A DNA stretch of 64,000 bases from Cryptomeria japonica. Lineage: Eukaryota; Streptophyta; Pinopsida; Cupressales; Cupressaceae. Location: positions 240,670,422 to 240,734,421 of the forward strand of contig NC_081406.1 of NCBI RefSeq assembly GCF_030272615.1, given 5' to 3'. Each line of letters begins with the position of its first letter. The stretch's first letter is position 1. The translations under genes were made by a program, and so were the position numbers. Positions 38,341-49,400 of this stretch are shown piece by piece. Below the pieces are notes generated by a model. It did not search any database. It worked only from the letters and a program-made list of their open reading frames with translations, and was not told where the DNA came from.

Positions 38341-39830
38341 ACCATAGATGACACTTGGTTAGTAGATTATCACGTATCTTTTCACATGACCTCCCACAAG
38401 GAGTGGTTCTCGAAGTATGAACCGTATGCTAGTGGAAAAGTATACTTGGCTAGTGATTCTACGTAGGAGATTGTAGGAAGAGGTAGAATTAAAATTCAAT
38501 TCCTAGATGGTAGAGTGAAGGGGATCAATGGAGTTCTTCATATACCAAGTCTGACAAGAAACCTTCTCTCTGTAAGTAAACTTAATGCTGCTGGAGTACA
38601 AGTTACATTTGTATCTAGTGGTTGCAAGATGACTAGGGGTTTTATTGTATTGGAAAAGGGTGATCACATTGGTACACTGTATAGGTTAGATGCTGAACCT
38701 ATATGTTGTAATGTAACCTCTGTAAGGTCTATTAAGACAACTGTAATGATGTATAATGCTAATTCATTGGAAGCTAAACTTCCTGCTGAGAAAACAATGC
38801 TCTGGCATAATAGGTTAGGCCACATAGGTGAAAAAGGTTTAAAATCTTCGAAGAATAAGAATTTGGTTGAAGCTCTAGATGATTATAGTTTTGAGTTTGA
38901 TTTCTGCGAACACTGCATATATGGAAAACATAACCGTGTTCAGTTTTATTCTAGTTCTCATAAATCTTCTAACATTCTGGATTATGTTCACTCTGATGTG
39001 TTTGGTCTAGTGGATGTTCCTTCTCTGTCTAAGTCTAAGTACTATGTATCTTTTGTAGATGATTATTCAAGAATGGCATTTGTGTACTTTCTTAAAAGTA
39101 AATCAGAAGTGTTCAGTTGGTTAAAGGAGTTTAAGAACCTTGTTGAAAATTAGACTGGGAGAAAGATTAAATGTTTAAGAACAGACAACAGTGGTGAATA
39201 CTATAGTTTAGCCGACAAGTACTGTATTGATCATGGAATTAAGAGACATAAGAATGTACCTTACACTCCACAACAAAATGGAGTTGTTGAAAGGTTGAAT
39301 TAGTCTCTAATGGAGAAAGCAAGAAGCATGTTGAGTGGAGCTAGGCTCGAACAAAAATTCTGGGCTGAAGCAGTTGTTATAGCATGTTACCTACTGAATA
39401 GTTCTCCTACTTTAGCATTGGTTGACAAATCACCTATGGAAGCTTGGTCTGGTAAGGAACCTTCTTTAAGGCACCTTCATTTTTTTGGTGTAGAGGTATA
39501 TGCTCATGTGCGTGATATTAATAGATCTAAGTTGGATAACAAAGCTATGAAATGTATCTTCATTGGCTATGGAGTTGGTGTGAAAGGATACAAACTTTGG
39601 AATCCAATGACTCGCAAGGTTATCTACAATAGAAGTGTGATTTTTCATGAGCTGAAACCTATGTCACTAGATCACAACATAGGAAAGCAAGGAGAAGCTA
39701 AGGTTGAAATTCCTCCAGCTAAGGAAGAATCTTCAAAGATACCTAAAGATGAGGAGAGTTCAAGCAGTTCAATTAGTTCTGAAGAATAACATGATGATGA
39801 GCCTCCTATTGAACCTCAAGAAGCCTCAAC
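38341..39830 (+). pseudogene. Element C protease and integrase (stop-broken)
   Basis: The protease site reads DTWLVDYHVSFHMTS, so the DSGAS core is damaged. A pre-integrase domain follows with LWHNRLGHIG and FCEHCIYGK at 38800-38930. The integrase core keeps all three acidic positions: VHSDVFG near 38990, RTDNSGEY near 39180 and GVVERLN near 39285. Stops are at 38464, 39151, 39301 and 39787. The C-terminal region has the KCIFIGYGVGVKGYKLWNP block. Confidence 0.92.
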
Positions 39831-41533
39831 ACTAGAGTTGAGAAGATCTACTCGAGAGAGGTAGCAGCCTGATAGGTATACACCTAATAAGTTCAATCAC
39901 TCTATGTTGAATGTTAATTATGCTTATGCTTTACTTGCAGATACTGATGAGCCTATGACTGTCAAAGAAGCTATTGAGATGTCTGATTCTGATTCCTGGT
40001 TGGAAGCCATGAATGATGAAATGTCATCATTGGATAAAAATGGAACTTGGGATTTGGTGCCATTGCCTAAAGGTAGAAAGCCTATAGGATGCAAGTGGGT
40101 ATTCAAAAAGAAGTATGGTTTAGATGGCAGCATTGACAAGTACAAAGCAAGATTGGTTGCAAAGGGGTATTGTCAAAAGGAAGGTATTGACTATGGAGAG
40201 ATCTTTTCTCTTGTGGCTAAGTTGACATCTATCAAATTTCTCTTGTCACTTGCAGTAGCATATGATTGGGAGATTGAGTAGATGGATGTGAAGTCAACAT
40301 TTCTTCATGGTGATCTTGAAGAAGAGATTTATATGTCTCAGCCTGAGCACTTTGTGGAGAAAGGTAAAGAACATTTGGTATGCAGACTCAAGAAGTCTCT
40401 ATATGGTTTGAAACAATCTCCCAAAATGTGGTATCAAAAGTATTATACATTTGTTTTGTCCTTGGGATTTGTTAGATCAAAGGTTGATCATTGTGTTTAC
40501 TACAAAACTGAAGGTGATAGGATTCTTATCATAGCTTTGTATGTAGACGACATGCTATTCATAGGAAATACAAAAGGTATGATCTCAAATTTAAAATTTC
40601 AATTATCTATGAAATTTGAAATGAAGGACATAGGAGCAGCAAATTACATTCTAGGAATGGAGATCAAAAGGGATAGATCTAAGAGTAAACTTTGGCTTAG
40701 CCAAAGAAAGTATATAACCAATGTTCTTAATAGGTTTCATATGTCTGACTGTAAATCACAGGTTGTTCCCATCTTGTAAGGAACTAAGCTGTCTATGCTT
40801 GACAGTCTGAAATCTCCAAAAGAGATAGAAGACATGAAAGGTGTACATTATGCAAGTGCTATTGGCAGTTTGATGTATACTATGGTCTGTACAAGACCAG
40901 ACATTGCCCAACCAGTGGGAGTACTTAGAAGGTTTATGTTGAATCCAGGAAGGCTGCATTGGGATGCTGTAAAGAGGGTGTTTAGATATCTGAAGGGAAC
41001 TTTAGATTTTTCTGTGTGCTATCATGGTCATTCTGATGATTCAAAGAAAACTCTTAGTGTATGCGGCTTTGTGGATTCAGATTAGGCAGGAGACATAGAC
41101 AGCACAAGATCCACCAGTGGATATGTTTTTGTCATGAATGGTGGAGCGATTAGCTAGTTGAGAAAGCGGCAATCTATAGTTGCTTTGTCCACTACATAGG
41201 CAGAATACATCGCGGCCACACATGATTGTAAAGAAGTTGTTTGGCTTAGGCGTTTGAGTTCAGATATTGGTTTTGATGTAGGGCAGGTTGAAATTTGGAG
41301 TGACAGTTAGAGTGCCATATGTTTGGCGAAGAATCCTACTTTCCATGCCAGATCGAAGCATATTGATGTTTGAGTATCACTTTGTTCGTGATAAGGTGGA
41401 AGATGGAAAAGTTTATCTTAACAAGGTAGACACTATGGAAAATGTTGTAAATGCCTCGACGAAACCCATGAGCACTCACAAGTTCAGGTGGTGTTCTAAT
41501 TCTATGGGTCTTGATACCCATGATTCTCAGTAA
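39831..41533 (+). pseudogene. Element C reverse transcriptase and RNase H (stop-broken)
   Basis: RT shows WLEAMNDEMSSLDKNGTWDL, CKWVFKKKYGLDGSIDKYKA, the LKKSLYGLKQSPKMWYQK block and an intact LYVDDMLFIG catalytic box at about 40540-40568. RNase H follows, with TRPDIAQPVGVL, the RYLKGTLDF block, TRSTSGYVF and YHFVRDKVEDGKVY. Stops are at 39862, 40279, 40777, 41083, 41155, 41197 and 41308, and a one-base insertion near 41371 shifts the last 50 codons. Confidence 0.93.
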
Positions 41534-41581
41534 CGTTTGAAATGGTAATCGGTCCAATGAATTCCTTGTCAAGTGGGAGTT

Positions 41582-42982
41582 TGTTGGAAATATGTGCCTC
41601 GAATTAACTTGACTTGTGTTCAAACTAATTGGAGTAACCTATCCCAATGGAACAAACATCGGTGTGATTTTTTTCGATGGGCCAATGGAATATTCTTCCT
41701 ATGATTAGTTAACAAGTGATCAAGTTCAAGATGATCCAACGCTTGTCACTATACCGTGATGGGAAGATGATCAAAAGTTATTCCCTGCAGCTTGGCGACA
41801 AAGCACGTGAAAAAAAGAAGCAAGTTAAAGACCGTGTAGGTTGAAGGTGAATCAATGACTGTCGCTATATTGCATGATGGCGATGCACAAACGTTATCCA
41901 TCGCGGCTTGGCGACCAAGTAATGGGGCCCGACAAGTTAGCATCTTAGGCGAGTTAACAAGTGAGAAAGTCTGGAATGATCAGACGATTGTCTCTATACC
42001 GCTATTGCGAGATGCATGAAGGCTATCCTCCACGACTTGGCGACCAAGGTGGGGCCCGACAAGAGAGCTTCATTCTAGGTGGTTAGTGAGGCCGTGCTAA
42101 GGTGGTAGTGTAGGGACCTCGAAGCCAATCAGGGGGTGACCCGTGGTGGAGCGCATAAAGAGATCAAGGAAGATTGGATGATCAAGATAGCTCTTTGGTT
42201 GTCTTTCCAATGACCCAATGGAATTTCCTTCGGTGATCGGGGTATTATTGAAGATTGGGAGAACTGGTTGTTTACTACATTGATACCCGATGAGGTCACC
42301 TTCGACGATCGGGTTGATATCAATGATCGGGTTGACAAGATGGAGCTGATCTGCTTGGAGCCGCATTAGTGGAGTCGCTAGTTCATTGGGAGATCAGAGC
42401 AATGGTTTTGTGGTCTTTCTGATGGCCGATGGAGTAGAGACTGACTATGGGTGTGCACTCGAATTGGAGTCCAAGAGATAAACACTTAGACACTAAAGAT
42501 GGTATTATCGATGTATATGAATACGAACCGGCCCGACTTCCTGGTGCATCTGGGATATTGTGTTTCTCATAAATGCAGACCGACACAGACGGTTAGACTT
42601 CAAACCATTGGTGCAGTTGCTCATATGAACTGTCAACAATATGATATATGTAGCCATTGGATAACTATGGTGTTATAACTGATAGCGTGAGTCGATTGTA
42701 GTGTCCAGTTCATGAGAATCTGAGAACGAATACCTGTAGTTGCAGACTGAAACTTTATTGTAAATTCATTTACTAGAAATAAAGTGTTTCAACTGTTGGT
42801 TGTCGGTTTGTTTCCCGAAAGGGTTTTCCCACGTAATTTTTTGTGTTTCGTCTCTATGTTGATTCTATGTGTTTTGTCTATGTTATTCTTAATGTTCTGT
42901 AAAAGTTGTAAACTACATTCTTGCATGATCTTCTTTGTTAATTGACATTAGGAAGGCATTTCCGCAATGTGCTTTCCTTACA
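41582..42982 (+). repeat. 3' LTR of element C
   Basis: Pairs with 36005-37406; ends TTTCCTTACA. Confidence 0.93.
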
Positions 42983-42987
42983 ATGAC
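42983..42987. repeat. Target site duplication of element C, right copy
   Basis: ATGAC. Confidence 0.92.
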
Positions 42988-43116
42988 AAATTGATAACAT
43001 ATATATTACTTAGAAGATGTACATTCATATTGATGTTGAAAACATATTTTGTTTACTTGATAAAATAGTTGATATGTCATTTATTATAAAAGGATTATAA
43101 CGGGGTACTAAAATTT

Positions 43117-43530
43117 TCTTTATTATTAACTACATACATGGTTATCACAATTAACATGCAATTATATTATCTAATTAGAACATGCAATTATATTATATTT
43201 ATACTTATAGCTAACATATCATATCAAATGTGGTTAAAAAATATTAATATGAATATAATCGTTTTACAGTATTGACAATGTCTATATGTAATTGAAGAAT
43301 ACATTACCAAAAAATGCATGATTTATATATGAAATATTTGAAAACAGACATTGATTATTTCTATTATAATTATTTTTCACACTTTTAAATTTTTTTTATG
43401 AATATATACCTCAGTTTCTATTAATTTATAAATATACACACATCCATAAAATATAATATAAAATAACAGTAAACCACCCTAATTAAATTTATAAACATAT
43501 GATATAGATTAGAGGTGTATTGAAGAATTC
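43117..43530. repeat. Upstream part of the duplicated gene block, copy 2
   Basis: An AT-rich segment shared with 48217-48640 (long stretch, including AACATGCAATTATATTAT) and, near its end, with 11530-11690. It marks the upstream limit of the duplicated unit. Confidence 0.7.
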
Positions 43531-43605
43531 GAAAGGACGCTCTATAATGTCGGGTGTATTAAAAAATTTACGCATATGGAAGAAAGAAAAGCAAATCTGA
43601 TTGTT

Positions 43606-43665
43606 ACCTTCGATTGGATGGACAAGTCCAAGGCAGTGGACATGCCGCCGGGCGGCAGGATCACC
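43606..43665 (-). other. Conserved block upstream of gene copy 2, possible relic exon
   Basis: Counterpart of 11800-11861. The plus-strand frame reads DWMDKSKAV then PPGGRI; the minus-strand frame reads ILPPGG then SIQSK and ends at a GTAACA donor. The plus frame stays open a little longer here than in copy 1. Which strand was coding cannot be settled from two copies. Confidence 0.4.
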
Positions 43666-43689
43666 GAGTTTGTCCTTACTTAAGACGTG

Positions 43690-44177
43690 TACTTTGAAAA
43701 ATTCGCAGCCACCACAACCTGATTTTGACCACCTAATAAAACCGTGTCACAATTTCAGCAGATCAGCTTGCGTATCAGATATGGTATAGATATCCCAAGG
43801 CAAATCTCCACAATTATGCGGTGACTGGAATTGATCTGATTCATGTGGTTGAAATTAGCATGAGAGTCTCATGGGGAAAGAGTTGTGACGGTTCACCATC
43901 AGAAAACATGAGACTGGGAGACAGAGGAATCCGTAGATACAGTCCCTACAATCATTTACATGGCCAATTTCGATTGTAAATGGTATCTGTTTTGGATCTC
44001 AATAGCATCTTCTCCTTTGATACCCAGATTATCCGGGGAATCTTTCTAGTGGAGCCTGGAGTGGCTCCAAAGTCCATGCTAGAGGACGAAATGAAACCAT
44101 CACACAGAAAATAATTTATTTATACTGGAAACTAATCAGGTGTAAGTAATAATTCAGTGAGTTGAAGAATTCGGGAA
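43690..44177 (+). promoter_or_regulatory. Upstream region of gene copy 2, likely promoter and 5' leader
   Basis: Conserved with 11876-12346. A TATA-like TTTATTTATA lies at about 44116-44125, roughly 55 bases before the start codon, which is close for a promoter plus leader, so this assignment is weak. Confidence 0.4.
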
Positions 44178-45206
44178 ATGATGGAGGGAATCATTTCGCG
44201 CATTGATAGCTTTCAGTTCCTGAGCACATTGAGCTTTACTGCAAGGGCCGGAATGACGAGAGAACGTTATGTGCACATGGCTCTGTTTTTCTCTGCACTT
44301 GCTTTATGTTTCTGGGGATTTGTGCTGACATTGTGGAGGAAGTATGCCCAATCGGTATTTATGCTCTCTTTGTATCCTTTTTTATCTTTCAAGTTTAACC
44401 CAATAATACATCAGATTATCAGAATTCCTGCCATGGTGTGTGCATTCGATCGGGTCTCTCAAGTAAACAACCCGACTTTTTACAGTGAGGCTCGGTGTAC
44501 TAATACGGGGACAAGTGTGCCCGCAGAAGAGAATGAGAGTGGGAGCAGGGGAAAAATTTATATGAGATTTGAGTGCTCGCTGAACAGTCCCGAGAAACAG
44601 CCTGCTGATGATATTTTCCATTACAGAGCAGAGGGCGTTTGTGACTGTAAGAATTCTGTTACTTCATTCTCCTCGTCTAGTGACAGAGAAATGTTGGGCC
44701 TGGGAAATTTCAGAAATGATGAAGGGGCCGGTTTAGAAAGCCCAAAGAAAAATCTTCTCAAGCTATTGTTGCTACCAGAGGACATTGTAAGGTATGCTGA
44801 TGTTTCATGGAACAGGGAAGTGTTGGCCACCAGCACAGTGGATGGTATTAATACTGTCCGTCTGTGGGATATTCCGGGGAGTAGGTGCCTCAATTATATG
44901 AAGTTCGATGAGGCCATTGTTATTGAGAGCGCTCGCTTTTCAAACAGCCCCCATCTGCATCTGCTGAGTGCTATTGGTATAGCGGAAGAGAAATCTTCGT
45001 TATATGTGTGGGATACCAGGAATTTTCTGAAGCCGCTAAGGTTTTCCTTGGGAAAGAATTCGAGACTCGGTATTGTGGAATTTAATCATAAAAGGGTTTA
45101 TGTTTGTGATGAATTGAGTGAAAGAATGTTTGATTTACGGATGGCTGGTGCACCGGTTCTTGAAATTTACCCCAAGGGTTCAGAGGACAGAGGACGGATG
45201 GATTAG
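44178..45206 (+). CDS. Small membrane-anchored WD40-like protein, copy 2
   Basis: An intact 342-residue frame, paralogous to 12347-13387. It has an extra ATG in front (MM start); the second ATG at 44181 matches the start of copy 1. The hydrophobic segment at about 32-51 and the block VPAEENESGSRGKIYMRFEC are kept almost unchanged. The WD40-like motifs VRLWDI, LYVWDTRN and MFDLRM are present; the third keeps its pattern with one change. There are no gaps against copy 1 until the last dozen residues, where the two end differently. Changes cluster in residues 65-110 and in the acidic middle part. Preserved open frames in both copies amid decayed DNA argue for function, but I do not recognise the family. 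Confidence 0.85.
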   Translation: MMEGIISRIDSFQFLSTLSFTARAGMTRERYVHMALFFSALALCFWGFVLTLWRKYAQSVFMLSLYPFLSFKFNPIIHQIIRIPAMVCAFDRVSQVNNPTFYSEARCTNTGTSVPAEENESGSRGKIYMRFECSLNSPEKQPADDIFHYRAEGVCDCKNSVTSFSSSSDREMLGLGNFRNDEGAGLESPKKNLLKLLLLPEDIVRYADVSWNREVLATSTVDGINTVRLWDIPGSRCLNYMKFDEAIVIESARFSNSPHLHLLSAIGIAEEKSSLYVWDTRNFLKPLRFSLGKNSRLGIVEFNHKRVYVCDELSERMFDLRMAGAPVLEIYPKGSEDRGRMD

Positions 45207-45841
45207 CGCCGTTATGCTAAATGGATGAAGAAACAGGGGTGCAGTTGAGGAATAGTTGTAATTGTAGACGTATAAAAATGATCATATTCTTAAATGAATA
45301 TTTAATGTTCATTTTATTCTCAGATTTCATAACTTGCACCAAGAAGTCTTGTGGGTTTGTGGACAAACTCTTTGAACATCATTTTTTACATTTTGAGTTT
45401 CATAACCCCGCTTTTCCTGCATACAGTAACTTACAAGATTTTGATCTCTTACAAGATTTTGGTCTCTGCACATCCTTTCTTTTACTGTAATTTGCCAGAG
45501 TCCTCTTAATAGTGGGTTGATAATCACTCATGTACATATGATTGTTTCGTGAGGATCTATCATTTTGTTCAAACAAATATTTTGTACAGTCCTTTATTTC
45601 CTGAATGATTTATAGAATCCGTTAGTTTTATTTTAGGATTCTGCAATACAAAAGTTATGAAAATATTTGCAATGCAAAATATGGTTTTGTAATCTTGAAG
45701 TAAGATTCAAAGTTATCAATTTTGCTGGCATGGGCCTCTTGGTTGGTGTCTTTTCACTTGTTCACTTTTATTATTATTCTATATTAAACTAAATTATACT
45801 CTATTTTAATAGCGATTTATGAAAGAAATAAGTTTTTTTAA
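45207..45841. other. 3' flank of gene copy 2
   Basis: Homologous to the 3' region of copy 1 (13388-13860), with an insertion of roughly 170 bases around 45270-45470 that carries the repeated phrase CTTACAAGATTTTG. Ends at GAAATAAGTTTTT where repeat R2 begins. Confidence 0.65.
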
Positions 45842-48216
45842 TTGCAACACCCAAACTAGGAGTCATCCCTCGGAGGGCAAGGAGAATATAGTTCAGAATG
45901 ATTGTTCGGGTCCAGTAACGAGTTGACAACTCCTCCAACCGTGGGTGTGGGTGGATGGGCTTAGTAACGAGTTCTAATGGAAGGACCCCATAGCAATGTT
46001 CGAGGAGTACTACACTATATAATTAATTAAAGGTAATGGAAGAGATAGGTAATTAGTGGGCTGCATGAGTGATAAAGAAAAGATTAAATTATTAAAGGAT
46101 ATGATTAAAAATAAATAAAAAAAGCAAAAGAGTCAATGTTGAAAATGTAGTCATTACTGAAATTATCAAATTTTAGTTATGATGTAAGAGAAGCAAAAAA
46201 AAAAAATGTATATCTATTTTGGAATCACTCTAGCAAAGGAATTGTACCACTAAATATTAGGAAAAAGTATTTGATTTTACAGATATTAAAGAGATTAAAA
46301 TAGAATTTCTAGAAAATTTTCAATCAACAGAAATTCCTATAAAAAGAAAAAGAAAAATGAGAGATATTATACATGAAGGGGTGATTCTATAATATAATCA
46401 TAGATTTAAAGTAGTATCTAGGATTATAGAAGAACTTCCATCAAAGAAATAATGCATTGAATTTTCATTTTTGGATTAACATAAGAAATCCAAATATCAT
46501 TGGATGAGAGGATATTTAGTACATATTTATATCTAGTGACACAACCTATTAAATAGAACCTTACACAAGAAAAGGCAAGATAAAGCCACAAAAACTAAGA
46601 AAGAGAAATATTTAAAGTTAGAATTATAACATCTAAAATCTGAGTAAGAGATATTGTTAAAGTTGAGGGTTAATGAATGAACATTTACATATGGTGCATT
46701 TATTTCTTTGGAGGGCTGATAAAAATGAATACTTGATACTCAAAGGAGAGAAGAAAAATGCCAGACATAAGATAGAATCAAAGAGAAAGTCCATAAGAAA
46801 TTTCAAATAGTTTAGTGCAATATATGTGTTAAATTTGATGGTCACAAGATACATGACTTCCAAAGATTATTTTTCAAAATCCAAGGAGAAAATAGGAACA
46901 TGAACCTTGATGTAATTATCAATAGATCAAAAAGTCACTAGATTAGATGATGGTATATTTCAAAGGGTCAACAAAAAGACCCCTCTATGCCCAAAGTGAT
47001 GGTTATAAAATAAAAAGTTAGAGAAACCAAAGGAATATTGATACACTTACGTACACACCACATTGGAACCAAATATCATACCTACCTAGTTATTCAAATG
47101 AATAAATAAGTTATTATAATAAGTGCAAAGATGTTAAAATTAGAATGAGAAAAGGAAGAAAATATATTATCTACTACAAATATGGTTAACAAAGACACTT
47201 TACAAATGATTGCAAGGAAGAAGAGAAGAAAACATGTGGGATTTATGAAAACTTAAAAAATTAAATTATTCTCATGTGATAAGGCACAACAATAGTTTAA
47301 AAGTTCCCTTCTATACTCAATTAGTGATCAATTACATGATCCTAGTCCAACAAGGGGGGGCAATATAATATTGAAACTCCCCAAAAATCCACCACATGGG
47401 GTAAGAATGACCCGTAAAGAATAAATTGAATAAAAAAATATAATAACCTTATATATTAGATGAAAAACATGGCCTAGCTTAAGAATACCAACATAAAATG
47501 AAACAAAAAGACATAGTTTAGTATAAACAAAGAAACAACATTGTGATGGTGACTAAAAGAGGGAAAGAAACTACCAAAGTAAGATAATTACTTTTATATT
47601 TGATAATTAATGGGAAAATGATGGAAGATGAGATTCAATGATGAGTTATTTCAATCTACACCTACTTCCCTTCTCTATATTGCTACTACTTATTTACCTC
47701 TACTAGCATCATGTTGTCTAAAAGACATAGGTCATGTCTTGTGTGACTTTGTTTGTTAAAAATATTTAGAATGTTTTAAAATAAACTCTGGGTTTGAATA
47801 TTTCTTCAAGATATTCTATCTTAACTAACCCTAACATTTATGTTGTTTCCTTTGACAAAAGTGCATCATTTATCTTGTAGGTTCCATCCTTTATATTACC
47901 AATGACTATACTGTTCATCTCTCTCTTCTACTAATGGATTCTCTTTGTTATGAATCTATCTAGGAGTGATTGAATTTATTCCTTTGCCTCTCATCAAATA
48001 CCCCACCATAATGCTACCAAAATTGTTTTCATAATAAATTACTCAAAAAAATTAAAATAAACAATTTTTTTGTAACTAATTTGGGCCTAGTTTCTTGCAA
48101 CAAAAAACTCTAATGATTTCAATAATTTACAACCTTAGGAGTGAATTTTATATAAACACCGATTTCATAATAAATATTTTAATTATACACTAAATGACCT
48201 AAAATATGGATTGCAT
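45842..48216 (+). repeat. Repeat R2, degenerate element related to R1
   Basis: 45842-45871 and 46970-48215 match R1. The middle part (45872-46970) has no counterpart in R1. It includes an open lysine-rich stretch near 46270-46390, with FDFTDIKEIKIEF and KRKRKMRDIIHEG, that may be coding remains of the same element. The zinc-knuckle-like motif lies near 47170-47220. No RT, integrase or LTR pair is recognised, so its class is not assigned. Confidence 0.55.
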
Positions 48217-48640
48217 GCTAAAACTTGTTTTATTATTAGCTACATATGTGCTTATTTCAATTAACATGCAATTATATTATCTAATCAAAACGTGAATTTA
48301 TATTATATTTACACTTATAGTTAACATATCATATCAAATATGGTTAAATAATATGAATACAAATATAATTGTCTCACAATAGTGACAATATCTACATAAA
48401 ACTTAACAGTGAATTACCAAAAAATGTGTGATTTATATATTATATATTTCAAAACAGACTTTGATTATTTTAATAATAATTCAAATTTACAGTTCAAACT
48501 TTTTATGAATGAATACGTGTTTAACTTTTTATTAATATATAAATATATACATATATAAACAAGATAAAACAAAATCACCCTAATTAAATTTATAAACATA
48601 TAATATAGATTAGAGGTCCCACAACATTAGATTCAGAGCT
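48217..48640. repeat. Upstream part of the gene block, copy 3
   Basis: Homologous to 43117-43530 and ends with TTAGAGGTCCCACAACA, close to TTAGAGGTCCCAAAACA at copy 1 (11670). The gene that should follow is absent. Confidence 0.7.
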
Positions 48641-49002
48641 AGCAACCTCAGCCAACTGTCCAAATAGAGGAATAGGATGATGAAGTGCTTCTTCCAAATG
48701 TTTGATAAATGATGCAATGAATTAAACAAATTAAAAGTACTAATTAAGAAATTTCACCTGACTTCTTAGGAAAATGAATTCAAAGAAAAATCAGAAACCA
48801 AACTAGATCTCATGGTAGACAAAGTTGATGAAAATATGGGAGAAAAGAACAGGTCAAATTTAAAGAAGATGCTTCCAACAAGAGTTGAAGAGATTGAGAA
48901 GAAATGATTAATATATATCTCCAAAAGGAGTTTAACCATTTCTTTATTGAACTATATATTCATACTATTGGAAATAAACACTGACGCAACTTCAAAAAAT
49001 AA
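48641..49002. other. Unrelated segment in place of the gene in copy 3
   Basis: Does not match either gene copy. One plus-strand frame is rich in lysine and glutamate (KSETKLDLMVDKVDENMGEK near 48800) and looks like coiled coil, but is broken by stops. Origin unknown. Confidence 0.45.
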
Positions 49003-49400
49003 AAGTTTATTCCAACTTCTCTGTCAAACATGGAAATCCCTTCATTCCATCAAAATTTAGGTAGCAAAATCTACCATGTGAACTCTATAGTTTGTAGTGC
49101 TTCAAACATGCAAAAACAAAGTGAGGATACAACTAAGAATTATACAGTCCGTACATCAATTCTATAAAATAATATCACAATAGATAAAATATTTTTCGCT
49201 AAAGTCAAAAATATTTTTCGCTAGTCTCATGTCAGAGGCACCAATCACTACCATACAATATAGAAAACAAAACTGAAAGGGAGTACAATCGCATCCAATG
49301 AAGACTCAAATGTTATTTCAAAAACATAGACAAATCCAGATTGAATGGAAGAAAAAAGATTAGCACGTCAGACCACAGTGAAAAGGGGTACTCAGAAAGG
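49003..49400. repeat. Downstream part of the gene block, copy 3
   Basis: Homologous to 13970-14350 downstream of gene copy 1, with shared runs such as CTCTGTCAAA, TTTAGGTAG and AGAGGCACCAATCA. A short local duplication of AAATATTTTTCGCTA lies at 49188-49222. Confidence 0.7.

Larger units (their letters stand above)
36005..42982 (+). mobile_element. Element C: full-length Ty1/copia retrotransposon
   Basis: About 7.0 kb with LTRs of 1402 bp (36005-37406) and 1401 bp (41582-42982), perfect ATGAC target duplications, a primer binding site (37409-37420) and a purine tract AAGTGGGAGT before the 3' LTR. The gag-pol region reads in a single frame from 37525 to about 41370 with 14 in-frame stops and then one single-base frameshift. 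It is the best-preserved element in the window, though inactive. Its insertion is one of the events that separated the two WD40-like genes. Confidence 0.95.

Noticed and set aside
42097-42586. Minus-strand frames in the 3' LTR of element C
   Set aside because: Inside an LTR; the 5' LTR copy does not keep the same frames open.
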